Below, in pieces: positions 26,311 through 35,349 of a stretch of DNA of 64,000 nt. The notes under the pieces were generated by a model, which had not been told where the DNA came from, ran no database searches, and saw only the letters and a program-made list of their open reading frames with translations. Origin of the DNA: Planctomycetota bacterium (lineage in GTDB: Bacteria; Planctomycetota; UBA8742; UBA2392); NCBI GenBank assembly GCA_019912315.1, contig JAIOJA010000016.1, positions 62,001-126,000 on the forward strand, read 5' to 3'. Both the position numbers and the translations under genes were made by a program. The number at the start of each line of letters is the position of its first letter. The stretch's first letter is position 1.

Positions 26311-28461
26311 TTATCGGCCTTCGACGCCGCCGCGTACCATCCAGATGTTTACCTGGGCCACGTCGTCGTCATCAACACCTTGCGCGCCAAGGCTACCCGG
26401 CGACAGCGCGTCAGCGGGCAGCAGGCAGATCAGCAGAAACTCGCCTTCTTCCGGCAGGACACCCGTGTCGAACAGGCGCCCTTCAATACTCTGCAGCGTC
26501 GCCGCCATGGCCAGGGGGTCGTCACGGTTGACCTTAAACAACGCGCCCAGGGTCTCGAGCTCCAGGTCCGCTGCGTCGTCACCAATCAGTTCCGCAAGCT
26601 GGTCCACATCGCCCTGAAGGCGCGTGCTTTCGCTGAAAGTATAGTCGGCGTCCGCCGTGCCCGCCGCACCCATGCGCGCCACGTAGTGCCATTCGCAACT
26701 CGCGCCGCCGGCGCCGTTGCCGCCGACCAGCAGCACGCAGGAGCGCAACTCATGGGGCGTCCGGTTCTCGACTTTCAGGGCGCCCTGCATGGACAGCACG
26801 CTGATCTCATAGCCTTCGAGATTGGCTGGCTCGCGCTCGACAAAGAACACGTTTTGCCAGCGCGCGAGGTCTGACACGTCCGTGTGCGACTCGCCCCCCG
26901 TATAGGTCGTCTGGTACGCCAGCGGGTCGCCCGGCATTCCGCGCAGACTGCCGCGCGCCTCCAGCGCCGCGGGCACGAACGCCATGCGCCGCGAGTTCAC
27001 AAACTGGTAATGGTCGCCATCGACCGCGTAGGCACACCCCAGCGTGAACAGGGCGTTACGGTTTGTCGTTTCGTCGCTGACCAGAATCCGCACCGCCTTC
27101 ACCCTGTCACCGCTGCGCTTGAACACTTCACCCAGCCCGAACACCAACCCAACGCTGACCAGCGCCGCCAGCAGCAGCGCGGCCGGGTAGAGTTCCGGAC
27201 GTTTCAGTTTGCGCGCCAGCATAAACAAGCCGCCGCCGGCCAGACCCACATACGCCAGCATCATAATCACGAGCCAGTCGCGCCCTGGAATACGCCGCCC
27301 GGCGATATCCATCGTGTCGCGCACGTCGTGATCCGTCAGGATGCGCTCTGGTGTCCGCCCGGTGCGCCCGGCCACCGCGTTCAGGGCGAAATCCAGCAGC
27401 TTTACGCAGGCCGTGGTAGGGACGTTGTCCGAGGTGCTGAACGGCGCGCCTGAGATGTCCGTGTGCAAAAGCACCAGGTTGCCGGCGCCGACACGCGCGA
27501 TACTGACCAGCCCCTTGCCCCCGGTGATCGGCTTGGCGCGCCCGGATTCCGGCCACAGCAGCATAGGCGACTCCGGATCCGGCGTATCGAGAGCAGTCTG
27601 CCCGGGGTCCGCCTCTTCCGGGAGGGGCACCGTCCCGTCTTCCGGCAGCAGGCCCTCGGGCGGCACCCGTCCTCCGGATTCCGCGGCAAAGCCGGACGGC
27701 TTCAGCAGCCCGGTCAGCAGGTCCTCGTACTCCGCGAGCCTGACAGTCTTCTGGCTGGTGGTCGCCGGGATACGCAGCAATGAGCCCGCCGGCGTATCCG
27801 GGTTGAAGCTGGCCCGGGATTCAGGCGAGATAATCACGGTGCCACCTGCGGCCATGTAGTCGGCCAATGCCGCCGACTGTGCGCGGCTGATGCGATCGTC
27901 ATTGATGATGATCGCGTCGAAGCCTGCCAGCGGCTTCCAACTTTCCGGCAACTCGTTGTAGGGAATTTCGACGGCCTGAAAGAACAGGAACGGCTGGGCG
28001 ACCTTGAGGCGCGTATTGCTGACGAAGCCGACAAGCTTGCGCTGGTCATAGATGACGTGGGGCGCGTCCTCGACGGAGGCGACGGTTTCGTAATAGCTGC
28101 CGGACACCTGGCGCTCGAGGCGCACCTCCATGGCGATCATGCCGCCGATCGGAATGTCGAGCGTAAACATGCGCGCGGCGCCGCCTTCTTCAAGGGCGAC
28201 TTCCTGAATGATCTGTACCTCACCGCCGGTAACCTGCGGACCCCTGCGTCCGCGTCCGCCGGGCATTCCCATGCTCGCACCAAGGTCCACCACGATGCGC
28301 CCCACAAAAGGGCGGGTGTCCTCGCGCTGGATCAGCACCTGCATACGAGTGTAGGGCGGCGCGACTACACCGCCGACACCGGTACGGATGTCGATCGAGT
28401 ATTGCGCCATCACAAGGGGCGCAAGCAGCAGAATGACGAGACTCAGGGCGGCTCGAAACAT
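26311..28461 (-). CDS. Large membrane protein with glutamine-amidotransferase-like (GATase1-fold) domain
   Basis: 716 residues. Signal peptide 1-19, an N-terminal beta-rich domain (about 25-150), then a Rossmann-like region 'LAGFDAIIINDDRISRAQSAALADYMAAGGTVIISPES' that matches the ThuA/GATase1-like fold used in proteins such as aerotolerance-type membrane proteins, two transmembrane helices around 400-445 ('WLVIMMLAYVGLAGGGLFMLA', 'AALLLAALVSVGLVFGLGEV'), and a C-terminal beta-rich domain of about 250 residues. No catalytic Cys is evident, so it is probably a non-enzymatic scaffold. Related proteins are often linked to MoxR/vWA loci, but none is adjacent here. Confidence 0.65.
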   Translation of the reverse strand: MFRAALSLVILLLAPLVMAQYSIDIRTGVGGVVAPPYTRMQVLIQREDTRPFVGRIVVDLGASMGMPGGRGRRGPQVTGGEVQIIQEVALEEGGAARMFTLDIPIGGMIAMEVRLERQVSGSYYETVASVEDAPHVIYDQRKLVGFVSNTRLKVAQPFLFFQAVEIPYNELPESWKPLAGFDAIIINDDRISRAQSAALADYMAAGGTVIISPESRASFNPDTPAGSLLRIPATTSQKTVRLAEYEDLLTGLLKPSGFAAESGGRVPPEGLLPEDGTVPLPEEADPGQTALDTPDPESPMLLWPESGRAKPITGGKGLVSIARVGAGNLVLLHTDISGAPFSTSDNVPTTACVKLLDFALNAVAGRTGRTPERILTDHDVRDTMDIAGRRIPGRDWLVIMMLAYVGLAGGGLFMLARKLKRPELYPAALLLAALVSVGLVFGLGEVFKRSGDRVKAVRILVSDETTNRNALFTLGCAYAVDGDHYQFVNSRRMAFVPAALEARGSLRGMPGDPLAYQTTYTGGESHTDVSDLARWQNVFFVEREPANLEGYEISVLSMQGALKVENRTPHELRSCVLLVGGNGAGGASCEWHYVARMGAAGTADADYTFSESTRLQGDVDQLAELIGDDAADLELETLGALFKVNRDDPLAMAATLQSIEGRLFDTGVLPEEGEFLLICLLPADALSPGSLGAQGVDDDDVAQVNIWMVRGGVEGR

Positions 28462-28573
28462 GGCGGGATTATAGGGCTAAAGGGACTCAAGGCTACAGTG
28501 GACGGGGCTCCTGAGCCGATGAAGTTTGGGAACGCTTTACGGCGGGTAACCAATGCCACAAGGCCGAAACATC

Positions 28574-29533
28574 ATGCGCTACGCCGACGCACACGCTGAT
28601 ACCTTTTACCGCATCACGCTTGAGGCGCTTGATCCTCTCGATCGTGACGGCGGGCTGCACGTCAACGTGCCGCGAATGCGTGACGTGGGGCAGGTGCTGC
28701 AGGTGTGCTCGGTGTTTACCCCGAAGCGTTATTCCGGAAAGCCCGCTGAGGATTTCGCCCGTCGGATCATCGCAACGCTCGACCACTGGGCGGATGCGCA
28801 ACCCGAGGTGTTCACGCGCGTGCGCGGCACCGCCGACCTGGCGGCACTGGGTGAGCGTCACGGGCTGATACCCTGGCTCGAAGGCGCGTCACCCCTGCGT
28901 GGCGAAATCGCGCTGGTGGATGAATTCTTCCAGCTTGGCGTGCGCGGCATTGGACTGGTCCACAATCACGCCAACGAGGTTGCGGACGGCTGCGGCATTC
29001 CCGACCCTCGCCGGGGGCTGAGTGAATTCGGCCGCGACCTGATCGCTCGTATGGAGAAGCTTGGCATGGCCGTCGATTGCGCACATCTGCCGCAGCCCGG
29101 ATTCGACGACGTGATGCGGGCTGTAACGCGTCCACCGTGTATCAGCCACGTCGGCGCGCGCAGGTTTGTGGATATCGTGCGCAACGCCGACGACGCAATG
29201 TTGCGTGCCATCGGCGAGCGCGGCGGTTTCGCGGGCATCGACTTCTACCCGGAGCATCTGCTGCCCGGAGCGTTCGAGCCGGGCAGTCGCGGCGCAAGTG
29301 TTGAGGATGTCGCGGACCACCTGCTGCACGCCCTGGACGTGTGCGGCGTGGATCACGTCGGGCTCGGCGGCGACTTTGACGGCTTCAACGACACGTGTTC
29401 CGACTTACGCCACATCGGCGACCTGCCCAACCTGGAGCGCGAACTGGCGAAGCGCGGGCTGTCCGAGGCAGTGATCGAGAAAATCTTCAGCGCCAATCTG
29501 CTCCGGTTTCTCGGCGAGGTGCTTCCTCACTAA
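28574..29533 (+). CDS. Membrane dipeptidase (peptidase M19, renal dipeptidase family)
   Basis: 319 residues from ATG 28574; an ATG at 28553 is an alternative start. Metal-site motifs of the M19 amidohydrolase fold: 'DAHADTF' at the N-terminus, 'WLEGASPL' bridging Glu, 'VHNHAN', 'AVDCAHL', 'PPCISHVGAR' and 'VDHVGLGGDFDG'. The enzymes hydrolyse dipeptides, including D-amino acid ones, with a binuclear zinc centre. No signal peptide, so cytoplasmic like many bacterial M19 enzymes. The neighbours give no pathway hint. Confidence 0.92.
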   Translation: MRYADAHADTFYRITLEALDPLDRDGGLHVNVPRMRDVGQVLQVCSVFTPKRYSGKPAEDFARRIIATLDHWADAQPEVFTRVRGTADLAALGERHGLIPWLEGASPLRGEIALVDEFFQLGVRGIGLVHNHANEVADGCGIPDPRRGLSEFGRDLIARMEKLGMAVDCAHLPQPGFDDVMRAVTRPPCISHVGARRFVDIVRNADDAMLRAIGERGGFAGIDFYPEHLLPGAFEPGSRGASVEDVADHLLHALDVCGVDHVGLGGDFDGFNDTCSDLRHIGDLPNLERELAKRGLSEAVIEKIFSANLLRFLGEVLPH

Positions 29534-29673
29534 GCGGTCCCGCTTAAGCCTTTTTCTCTGTGCGAAGGACAACCGCGCACGCCGCGGCGTTTAAGCCCGG
29601 GTACGTCGTGGTAAGCAGACGCGCGTGTTTCACGCTTGTGGCGCGCCGGAGTATTCCGCGCTACAGTTTGCGC

Positions 29674-30615
29674 ATGGCTGTTCGACTGTCACGGGAGCCA
29701 GGCCACTACTCGGTGCTTCTATATGAGACCGGCTGGCTGGACCCGGCGTTAATCGCACCTGAACTCGCGCGGGTCATGAAACTGCCGCGCAGTGATATGG
29801 TACGCGCCTGCCGCCTTCAGCGCGGCATCGTGTTCGAGGGCGCGGAGCGGCACAAAGCCGACGAAGCCGTCCAAGTGCTTGCGAGTTTCGGCGTTCAGGC
29901 CCTGTCCGTGCCTGACGACGAAGTGCCGATTATGCCCCGCCCGGTGCTGGTCAGCCTGTCCCACATTGAAAAAGCGGGCTTTGCCACGCCGAGTATCAGC
30001 GGCGCGGGGCTGCCGAAACTATGGGAGTGGACGCACCTTGCACAGTTTGCCGCCGGCATCCTGATCGACCCCAACGCCCTGACACCCGGGCTGTTTGAAA
30101 CGGTGGATGATGGCTTCAGTGAAGTCGAAGACCGGCAAACCGTGGCGGCGCGACAACTTGAGCGCGCCCGCAGCCGCGTGTTTCCCCTGGCGGACGAAAT
30201 CAGCAACGCCGGCAAGGAAGTCGGCGCAGCCCTGGAGGCCGCGCTCAGCGGCAAGCCCGCGAACGTCGAGACCGAAGTCGAGGGCTTCGGCAAAGTCGGC
30301 ACGGTCATTGATCTCATGTTCACCCGGCCATTTGAGCGCCTTCGTGTCACCGGCAGCGGACGGGTGACCGGCATAGAGCACACCGGCAGTCGCGCGCGCA
30401 ACCTGTACCAGGCCGTAACGCAGATCGCTGCGTACGCCCCGGACGCGACACAGCCGGGCGCGACGATCGCCCTTGCGCACGGGGCAGATTCCGGTGAGTA
30501 CGTGTTCGAAGACCTTGGGCAGTTTGACTCCTACAGTCGGTGGGCTTATTTCTGGCGCCTGAAGCGCGCCAGCGAGTTTGAAAACGAGCGCAAGGCGGAT
30601 TCGGCAAACGGATGA
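29674..30615 (+). CDS. Conserved-looking hypothetical protein
   Basis: 313 residues from ATG 29674 (an upstream in-frame ATG at 29560 gives an implausible Arg-rich extension). The N-terminal 90 residues ('LYETGWLDPALIAPELARVMKL', 'RACRLQRGIVFEGAERHKADEAVQVLASFGVQ') look like an alpha/beta domain repeated in ribosome- or nucleotide-binding proteins, but I cannot name a family. The rest is alpha/beta with a regular 'VIDLMFTRPFERLRVTGSGRV' strand pattern. No signal peptide or membrane segment. It is followed 30 bases later by a lipoprotein gene. Confidence 0.7.
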   Translation: MAVRLSREPGHYSVLLYETGWLDPALIAPELARVMKLPRSDMVRACRLQRGIVFEGAERHKADEAVQVLASFGVQALSVPDDEVPIMPRPVLVSLSHIEKAGFATPSISGAGLPKLWEWTHLAQFAAGILIDPNALTPGLFETVDDGFSEVEDRQTVAARQLERARSRVFPLADEISNAGKEVGAALEAALSGKPANVETEVEGFGKVGTVIDLMFTRPFERLRVTGSGRVTGIEHTGSRARNLYQAVTQIAAYAPDATQPGATIALAHGADSGEYVFEDLGQFDSYSRWAYFWRLKRASEFENERKADSANG

Positions 30616-30645
30616 GTTGGCGAGGCGTTCAATGGGAAACGGTCC

Positions 30646-31212
30646 ATGATGCAAAGCACCAGGCTTGAGGTAGCGGGCGTGATAAAGATCGATCACCGGG
30701 CAGGACACATTTTGGGCGTACTGCTGCTGGGCATCCTGATGCTTGGCGGTTGCGCCGGCACTTCCGGACCGCGCGACGAGTTGCTTCCGCCGGGGGCAAC
30801 CCGGCAGGGTGAGTTGACCCGCCTGTACGACCAGATGGGATCCGAAAGCGACAGTGTGGGCGTATCCGCCGCGCAGCGGGCCGCCGAGGGGGACGATCGC
30901 GACCGGCGCTTCATGGCCAGTCTGTGGGGCACTCGCCGTCAGTCCGCCATGGGCGCGAGGCGCTACGGGCAGGCTCTGTCCGACAAGGGGCACCACCAGT
31001 CCGCCTTTGACTGGTTCCAACGTGCGTTTCTTCATCTCGAAGCTGACCACGAACTGCTGCCCTGGCTGCGCTACGAGATGGCCTACGAGTACTACCTGCT
31101 CGGGCGCAACGAGGATGCAGTCAACCTGCTGGTGAACCGGATGAGCACGACACCCCTGCCCCGTAAGTTGCGCTGGAAATACGACGAGCTGATCCGCAAG
31201 GCTTCCAGCTAG
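30646..31212 (+). CDS. Lipoprotein with helical (TPR-like) domain
   Basis: 188 residues from ATG 30646. The lipobox 'ILMLGGC' (Cys about residue 36) is preceded by a hydrophobic stretch; the n-region is long, and the GTG at 30679 with GAGG upstream would give a more normal lipoprotein signal. The mature part has two helix pairs with TPR-like spacing ('SAFDWFQRAFLHLEADHELLP', 'YEYYLLGRNEDAVNLLVNRM'). Probably attached to a membrane from the periplasmic side. Function unknown. Confidence 0.75.
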   Translation: MMQSTRLEVAGVIKIDHRAGHILGVLLLGILMLGGCAGTSGPRDELLPPGATRQGELTRLYDQMGSESDSVGVSAAQRAAEGDDRDRRFMASLWGTRRQSAMGARRYGQALSDKGHHQSAFDWFQRAFLHLEADHELLPWLRYEMAYEYYLLGRNEDAVNLLVNRMSTTPLPRKLRWKYDELIRKASS

Positions 31213-31265
31213 GGCTGCGCCCCACGCGCTTCCGCTGGGTGCCCCTGTTTTGCTACAACCCGGTC

Positions 31266-32144
31266 ATGCGCCACTACATGGATGAAACCCTGCTTTTGCT
31301 GGGCGGACAGTTGGCCGCCCTGGCCCTGCAGGAAGACGTTGGCCCCGGCGATCTGACCGGCGGAACGTTGCTGGACGCCGACACCATTGGCACCGCAGAA
31401 CTCAAGGTCAAACAGGACGGCGTGATCTCCGGGCTGCAATGGCTCGAAGTTGTGTTCGGCAAGCTCGACGTCGAAGCACGGGTCGAGTTCGACGCCGTGG
31501 ACGGTGATCGTATTCGCGCCGGCACCGTGGCGGCGCGGGTGACCGCGAGGCTGCCTGTGCTGGTCAGCGGCGAGCGCACGGCCCTCAACCTGATCCAGCG
31601 ACTGAGCGGCATCGCAACCATGACGGCGCGCTACATGGACGCCATGGAGGGCACCCGCTGCATGGTATTCGACACCCGCAAAACCACGCCGGGGCTGCGC
31701 GCCTTCGAAAAGTACGCCGTTCGCTGCGGGGGCGGCGCGAACCACCGCATGGGGCTCTACGACGAAATGATGATCAAAGAGAACCACCTGTACCTGAGCG
31801 GGCTCAGCCTGGCGGAAGCGATCTCGAAGCTTCGCGCCGCCCACCCGGACACGCGCCTGACGGCCGAGGCCGAGACACTGGAAGAGGCCAAAGAAGCGAT
31901 CGACACCGGGGCGGACATCGTGCTGCTGGACGAGTTTTCTCTGTCGGACATCCGGGCGGCGGTCGCGTATCGGGCGAGCAGGGAAGAAAGTGTAATGAAA
32001 ACGCAGCTTGAGGTGTCCGGCGGCGTGACCCTGGACACGGCCCGGGATTACGCGGAGACCGGTGTGGAGCGAATCAGCGTCGGGGCGCTAACCCACTCCG
32101 CGCCTGCCTTGGACGTGTCTCTGAAAGTAAAGCGCCCGGATTAA
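31266..32144 (+). CDS. nadC: Nicotinate-nucleotide pyrophosphorylase (quinolinate phosphoribosyltransferase)
   Basis: 292 residues from ATG 31266; a GTG at 31239 is in frame but lacks a ribosome site. NadC signatures: 'LALQEDVGPGDLT', 'SGERTALNLIQRLSGIATMT', 'VFDTRKTTPGLRAFEKYAVRCGGGANHRMGLYD' (substrate Arg/His/Lys residues), 'MMIKENHL', 'VSGGVTLDTARDYAETGVERISVGALTHS'. It converts quinolinate and PRPP to nicotinate mononucleotide in de novo NAD synthesis, in the cytoplasm. nadA/nadB are not in the window. Confidence 0.97.
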   Translation: MRHYMDETLLLLGGQLAALALQEDVGPGDLTGGTLLDADTIGTAELKVKQDGVISGLQWLEVVFGKLDVEARVEFDAVDGDRIRAGTVAARVTARLPVLVSGERTALNLIQRLSGIATMTARYMDAMEGTRCMVFDTRKTTPGLRAFEKYAVRCGGGANHRMGLYDEMMIKENHLYLSGLSLAEAISKLRAAHPDTRLTAEAETLEEAKEAIDTGADIVLLDEFSLSDIRAAVAYRASREESVMKTQLEVSGGVTLDTARDYAETGVERISVGALTHSAPALDVSLKVKRPD

Positions 32145-32232
32145 ATATTACTCTCAGTGTACGATTATCGAACATCTTGTAGCGTGAAGTTATCTTACAG
32201 GGTAATTTTTCCTTCAAAACGGTCGATTTCGA

Positions 32233-32260
32233 TTGCCCGTTCCATTACGTGTGGTATAGT
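32233..32260 (+). promoter_or_regulatory. Promoter for the putative small RNA
   Basis: TTGCCC (32233-32238), 16-base spacer, TATAGT (32255-32260): four and five matches to the sigma-70 consensus, in an A+T-rich island of about 100 bases that stands out from the surroundings. Transcription would begin near 32267. Confidence 0.6.
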
Positions 32261-32266
32261 TCCTTC

Positions 32267-32430
32267 AGTTCCGAGTGGCGAAGCGAGATGGGGGTTGGCC
32301 CCCCTGCCCCCAACTCGCCAAGTGTTCCGCCCCAGTTGTCGGGACCGAGGTTGGACGAAGCACACTGTATGTGAGCGACCAGTGTGTGGACTCTTCCTGG
32401 GTCTCCGGCAGCTGGGGCGGGGCACTTTTT
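32267..32430 (+). ncRNA. Putative structured small RNA of unknown family
   Basis: Between nadC and the next gene lies a self-contained unit: promoter, a hairpin CGAG-a-TGGGGG / CCCCCA-a-CTCG around 32284-32317, then a perfect 22-bp stem (32321-32342 with 32405-32426, two G-U pairs) enclosing a smaller helix (CACACTG 32361-32367 with CAGTGTG 32380-32386), ending in TTTTT. A perfect 22-bp stem is far longer than a terminator needs, and the size of about 165 nt suits a regulatory RNA such as 6S, but the central-bubble architecture of 6S is not clear and SRP or RNase P consensus motifs are absent. It could instead be a long leader of the downstream gene. Confidence 0.5.
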
Positions 32431-32526
32431 GGCTTCCGGCGACAGGCTCTGGACTCGACACCCGACCCGAACTAAGTTTGTAAGCCATATTCACCGCAAT
32501 CGTTAGCGACTGTATCGGGGGTATCC

Positions 32527-33609
32527 ATGCACAAGGACAGGTTGATCCTGCTGCTTCTGTTGACTGTCTTTGCCCTGGTTGGCGCAGAGTGCAGAGCGCC
32601 ATGGGAAGAAGAAGACGAGAAGAAGGACCCGTTGCCGGATCGTGCTTTCGCGTCCACACCCTTGTTGCGGGCCTATTACGACACGCGCACGTTCCCCCGC
32701 AAAATGCGCGACATCAAGATCCCGGAAGGTGACGAATTCGAGGACGAGCACCTGACCATCAAATTCGAGATGGGCGGCGCCGCCGTCGTCGATGAAGTCC
32801 GCACCCACATGTACCTCATGCCGCCGAAAGCCACCCAGCTCGATGATGTCGAGTTGATCTGTCGTTGCGTCGCGCCTGACGGCACCGCCTCGGCCTGGAA
32901 GCCCGTGGACGCCGCCACCTCCAACACGTTTGACCCGCAAATGGAAGTAACCTTCCAGTACGAGTTTGACGGCAAGCCCAGTGACGGCACCTGGAGCATC
33001 CAGATCAAGGATTACCTCGAGGACGGCGACGGACGCTGTGTCTTCCGTAACGCAAGCCTGCACATTAATGGCGGTGACGCCGCGACCGGCGGCAACACCT
33101 CCGAAAACGACACCTTGACCGGCGCCCAGGGAAACTACGGCCCGATACCTGAAGAACGCGGCATACGTGAGCCGTTCGACATCGGCCACTTCGGCACCGA
33201 TCGCATGTTGTTGAACGAGTTCACCTTTGCCAGTACCTTCTATGTCCGGTCCTTCCAGCTTCGGATTGGCGCTTACGTCCAGGCCGACAACAACCCGACT
33301 GATGACAACGTGCTGCTGCTGGTGGCGCCATCGGGCAACTGGATGGCCTTCGCGTTCCCGGACGCCACCGAGTCGGTGGACTTTGACCCGGACAAGCTGG
33401 AGGTTTATGACATCGGCGTCGGCAGCCTGCCGAACGCCCGGCTGATGAACCTGAACGGGGAACTCTCGACGGGCACTTGGTCGCTGTACCTGGTGGACAA
33501 CAAGAAGGACAGCAACATCATCATCATCACGACAGACGAAGCCACGCCCGGCGGTGTCGTCGCCAACGGCGCGGAACTGTCGCTGACGCTGTTTGGACAG
33601 AACCCGTAA
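32527..33609 (+). CDS. Secreted protein with two P-domain-like (proprotein convertase) modules
   Basis: 360 residues. N-terminal signal (MHKDRLILLLLLTVFALVGA) and an acidic linker. Two similar modules end in the hallmark of the P/homo-B domain: 'DGTWSIQIKDYLEDGDGRCVFRNASLHI' (about 150-178) and 'TGTWSLYLVDNKKDSN...VANGAELSLTLFG' (about 318-358). P-domains usually stabilise subtilisin-like proteases or act as surface-binding modules; no protease domain is present here. Likely cell-surface or periplasmic. A strong terminator follows. Confidence 0.78.
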   Translation: MHKDRLILLLLLTVFALVGAECRAPWEEEDEKKDPLPDRAFASTPLLRAYYDTRTFPRKMRDIKIPEGDEFEDEHLTIKFEMGGAAVVDEVRTHMYLMPPKATQLDDVELICRCVAPDGTASAWKPVDAATSNTFDPQMEVTFQYEFDGKPSDGTWSIQIKDYLEDGDGRCVFRNASLHINGGDAATGGNTSENDTLTGAQGNYGPIPEERGIREPFDIGHFGTDRMLLNEFTFASTFYVRSFQLRIGAYVQADNNPTDDNVLLLVAPSGNWMAFAFPDATESVDFDPDKLEVYDIGVGSLPNARLMNLNGELSTGTWSLYLVDNKKDSNIIIITTDEATPGGVVANGAELSLTLFGQNP

Positions 33610-33624
33610 TTTCCAGCACTCATA

Positions 33625-33656
33625 AACCGGCCCGCCTTCGCGGGCCGGTTTTCTTT
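33625..33656 (+). terminator. Rho-independent terminator
   Basis: Perfect 11-bp stem AACCGGCCCGC (33625-33635) / GCGGGCCGGTT (33640-33650), tetraloop, T-rich tail. Confidence 0.93.
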
Positions 33657-33748
33657 TCCCGCACATGTTGCGAATAATTCTCATTTGCTATTGCAGTTGA
33701 TATCGCGTCTCAGTATAGAACCCGCTTGACCCTGTCAGGAGACCTACT

Positions 33749-34987
33749 GTGAAAACGCTATGCCTTCTCATCCTGCTGTCTGGAGCCACCGCACTTGCCG
33801 CACAAGAGGCCAACACCCCCAATGAACCCGCCGACACCGAAAAGCCCGTAGAAAAGTCCATCGTCGAGAAGTGGGACGACGGCGAGCTCGGGGAATTCGA
33901 AACACCACTCGGCGACTTCCACATCGGCGGCTACGCCAGCTTCATGCACAAGACCATCACCCGCTACAACGGCGGCCAATCCGAAAACTTCTTCGACGCC
34001 ATCCGCATCGTCCCCCAGTTCGAATGGCAGATCGTCGATTGGCTCAGCTTCAGCATGGAAATCGAGTTCGAGGGCGGCGGCGCCGACGCCGGCTTCCTCA
34101 GCGACAACGAAGTTCTGGTCGAATACGCCGAAGTCCACATCACCCCGCTCGATGAGTTCAACTTCAAGGCCGGGCTGCTGCTGATCAATTTCGGGCGCTA
34201 CAACCCGAACCACGACGACATCAACTGGGACCTGATGGACCGCCCATACGCCGCACGCCGCGTGATCCCCAGCGCGTTTGACCAGCCCGGCGCCGGCATC
34301 TACGGGACATTCAACCAGCTGCCCTTCTTCAGCTTTTCCTACGACATCAGCGTCACCCAGGGCTTTGACGACGAGTTCACCAACAACGGCGGCGGGCGCG
34401 ACGCGCGCCAGAGCTTCCGCAGCGACAACAACGGTAACAAGGCCATCTGGGCCAAGCTCGGCATCCTGCCCCGCATTGACGACATGGGCGTCGACTGGAT
34501 GCGCGCCGACTTCGGCATCAGCTACACCTACCAGGAGATCGGCCCGGATAACTCACAATCACTGCGCGGCTTCGGTGTGGATGGCGGGCTGGGTTTTGAC
34601 TTCAGCGATAGACTCGGTCTGGAAATCCAGGGCGAATGGAATCGCTTCTGGATCAACCGCGACAGCGACGCCGCCACGCCCAACGGGCTGTGGGGCTACT
34701 TCGTGGACGTGCTGTTCAAGTTTGATCCGTTTCCTGCCAGCTGGCGCGGCGACTGCTTCGGCAGCAACCCGTACATCGGCGTGGTCTTCCGGCTTGAGCA
34801 AAACGACCTCAACGACGACCACGTCGGCACGGCCACCCGCGACGACCGGATCGGCATGACCGTCGGGCTCAGCTTCCGCCCGATCAGCAAGCTGGTGATC
34901 CGCGCCGAATTCAAGCACCAGCAGAGCAAGCGCCGCGACGACGGCGACGAGACACGCTTTGTGCTCAGCCTGAGCATCGGATTCTAG
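33749..34987 (+). CDS. Outer-membrane porin, phosphate-selective porin O/P type
   Basis: 412 residues. GTG start with TCAGGAGAC upstream; signal peptide ends near residue 18 (...TALAAQ). The mature protein has a short coiled linker, then alternating amphipathic strands ('FHIGGYASFMHKTITRY', 'IVDWLSFSMEIEFEGG', 'ADFGISYTYQEIG', 'PYIGVVFRLEQND') and ends in Phe ('FVLSLSIGF'), the outer-membrane assembly signal. 'FKAGLLLINFGRYNPNHDD' and 'YDISVTQGFDDEF' resemble OprO/P-family porins. Exact specificity (phosphate or not) cannot be told. Confidence 0.85.
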   Translation: MKTLCLLILLSGATALAAQEANTPNEPADTEKPVEKSIVEKWDDGELGEFETPLGDFHIGGYASFMHKTITRYNGGQSENFFDAIRIVPQFEWQIVDWLSFSMEIEFEGGGADAGFLSDNEVLVEYAEVHITPLDEFNFKAGLLLINFGRYNPNHDDINWDLMDRPYAARRVIPSAFDQPGAGIYGTFNQLPFFSFSYDISVTQGFDDEFTNNGGGRDARQSFRSDNNGNKAIWAKLGILPRIDDMGVDWMRADFGISYTYQEIGPDNSQSLRGFGVDGGLGFDFSDRLGLEIQGEWNRFWINRDSDAATPNGLWGYFVDVLFKFDPFPASWRGDCFGSNPYIGVVFRLEQNDLNDDHVGTATRDDRIGMTVGLSFRPISKLVIRAEFKHQQSKRRDDGDETRFVLSLSIGF

Positions 34988-35018
34988 ACGGGTGGACGCT
35001 CTCCCACTCGACGCAGAA

Positions 35019-35046
35019 GCCCCGGGGGCTCTCCCGCCCCCGGGGC
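35019..35046 (+). terminator. Strong hairpin, probable terminator
   Basis: 11-bp perfect stem GCCCCGGGGGC (35019-35029) / GCCCCCGGGGC (35036-35046), loop of six. No T-run follows on the plus strand, so termination strength is uncertain. Confidence 0.6.
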
Positions 35047-35058
35047 ACACAAAAAACC

Positions 35059-35340
35059 ATGAGATACCTCGCGCCATTATTCGCCCTCTGCCTGCTGATC
35101 GCCGCCGCCTGCGAAAGCGTGCCAAACGCCCCGGACCCGGAAGTTGACCCAGTCGGCTACGGCCAGCACATGTACGAACGCAAGTGCCAGCAGTGCCACG
35201 AGCTATACGACCCGGGCGAATACACCCGGCGCAGTCTCGACCGCGCATTGCGCCGCTACGCCCCCAAGGCCGGTCTGCAGCGTGAAGACCGACCCTATGT
35301 GCTTGAGTACCTGCTCGCGAACGCGAAGGACGCCCGCTAA
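35059..35340 (+). CDS. Very small cytochrome c lipoprotein
   Basis: 93 residues. Lipobox 'LIAAAC' with Cys18, then one haem-binding motif CQQCH (Cys43, Cys46, His47). There is no Met after the haem motif, so the usual distal ligand is missing: the haem may be His-only or five-coordinate. The C-terminal half is basic and helical. Likely a lipid-anchored electron-carrier or haem sensor of the periplasm. A binding-protein-like gene follows ten bases after its stop. Confidence 0.8.
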   Translation: MRYLAPLFALCLLIAAACESVPNAPDPEVDPVGYGQHMYERKCQQCHELYDPGEYTRRSLDRALRRYAPKAGLQREDRPYVLEYLLANAKDAR

Positions 35341-35349
35341 CCTCTGCGC

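Noticed and set aside
32267-32430. Calling the structured region 6S, SRP or RNase P RNA
   Set aside because: The 6S central-bubble pattern, the SRP GGAA-loop motif and the RNase P consensus motifs are not seen; the unit is left unnamed.
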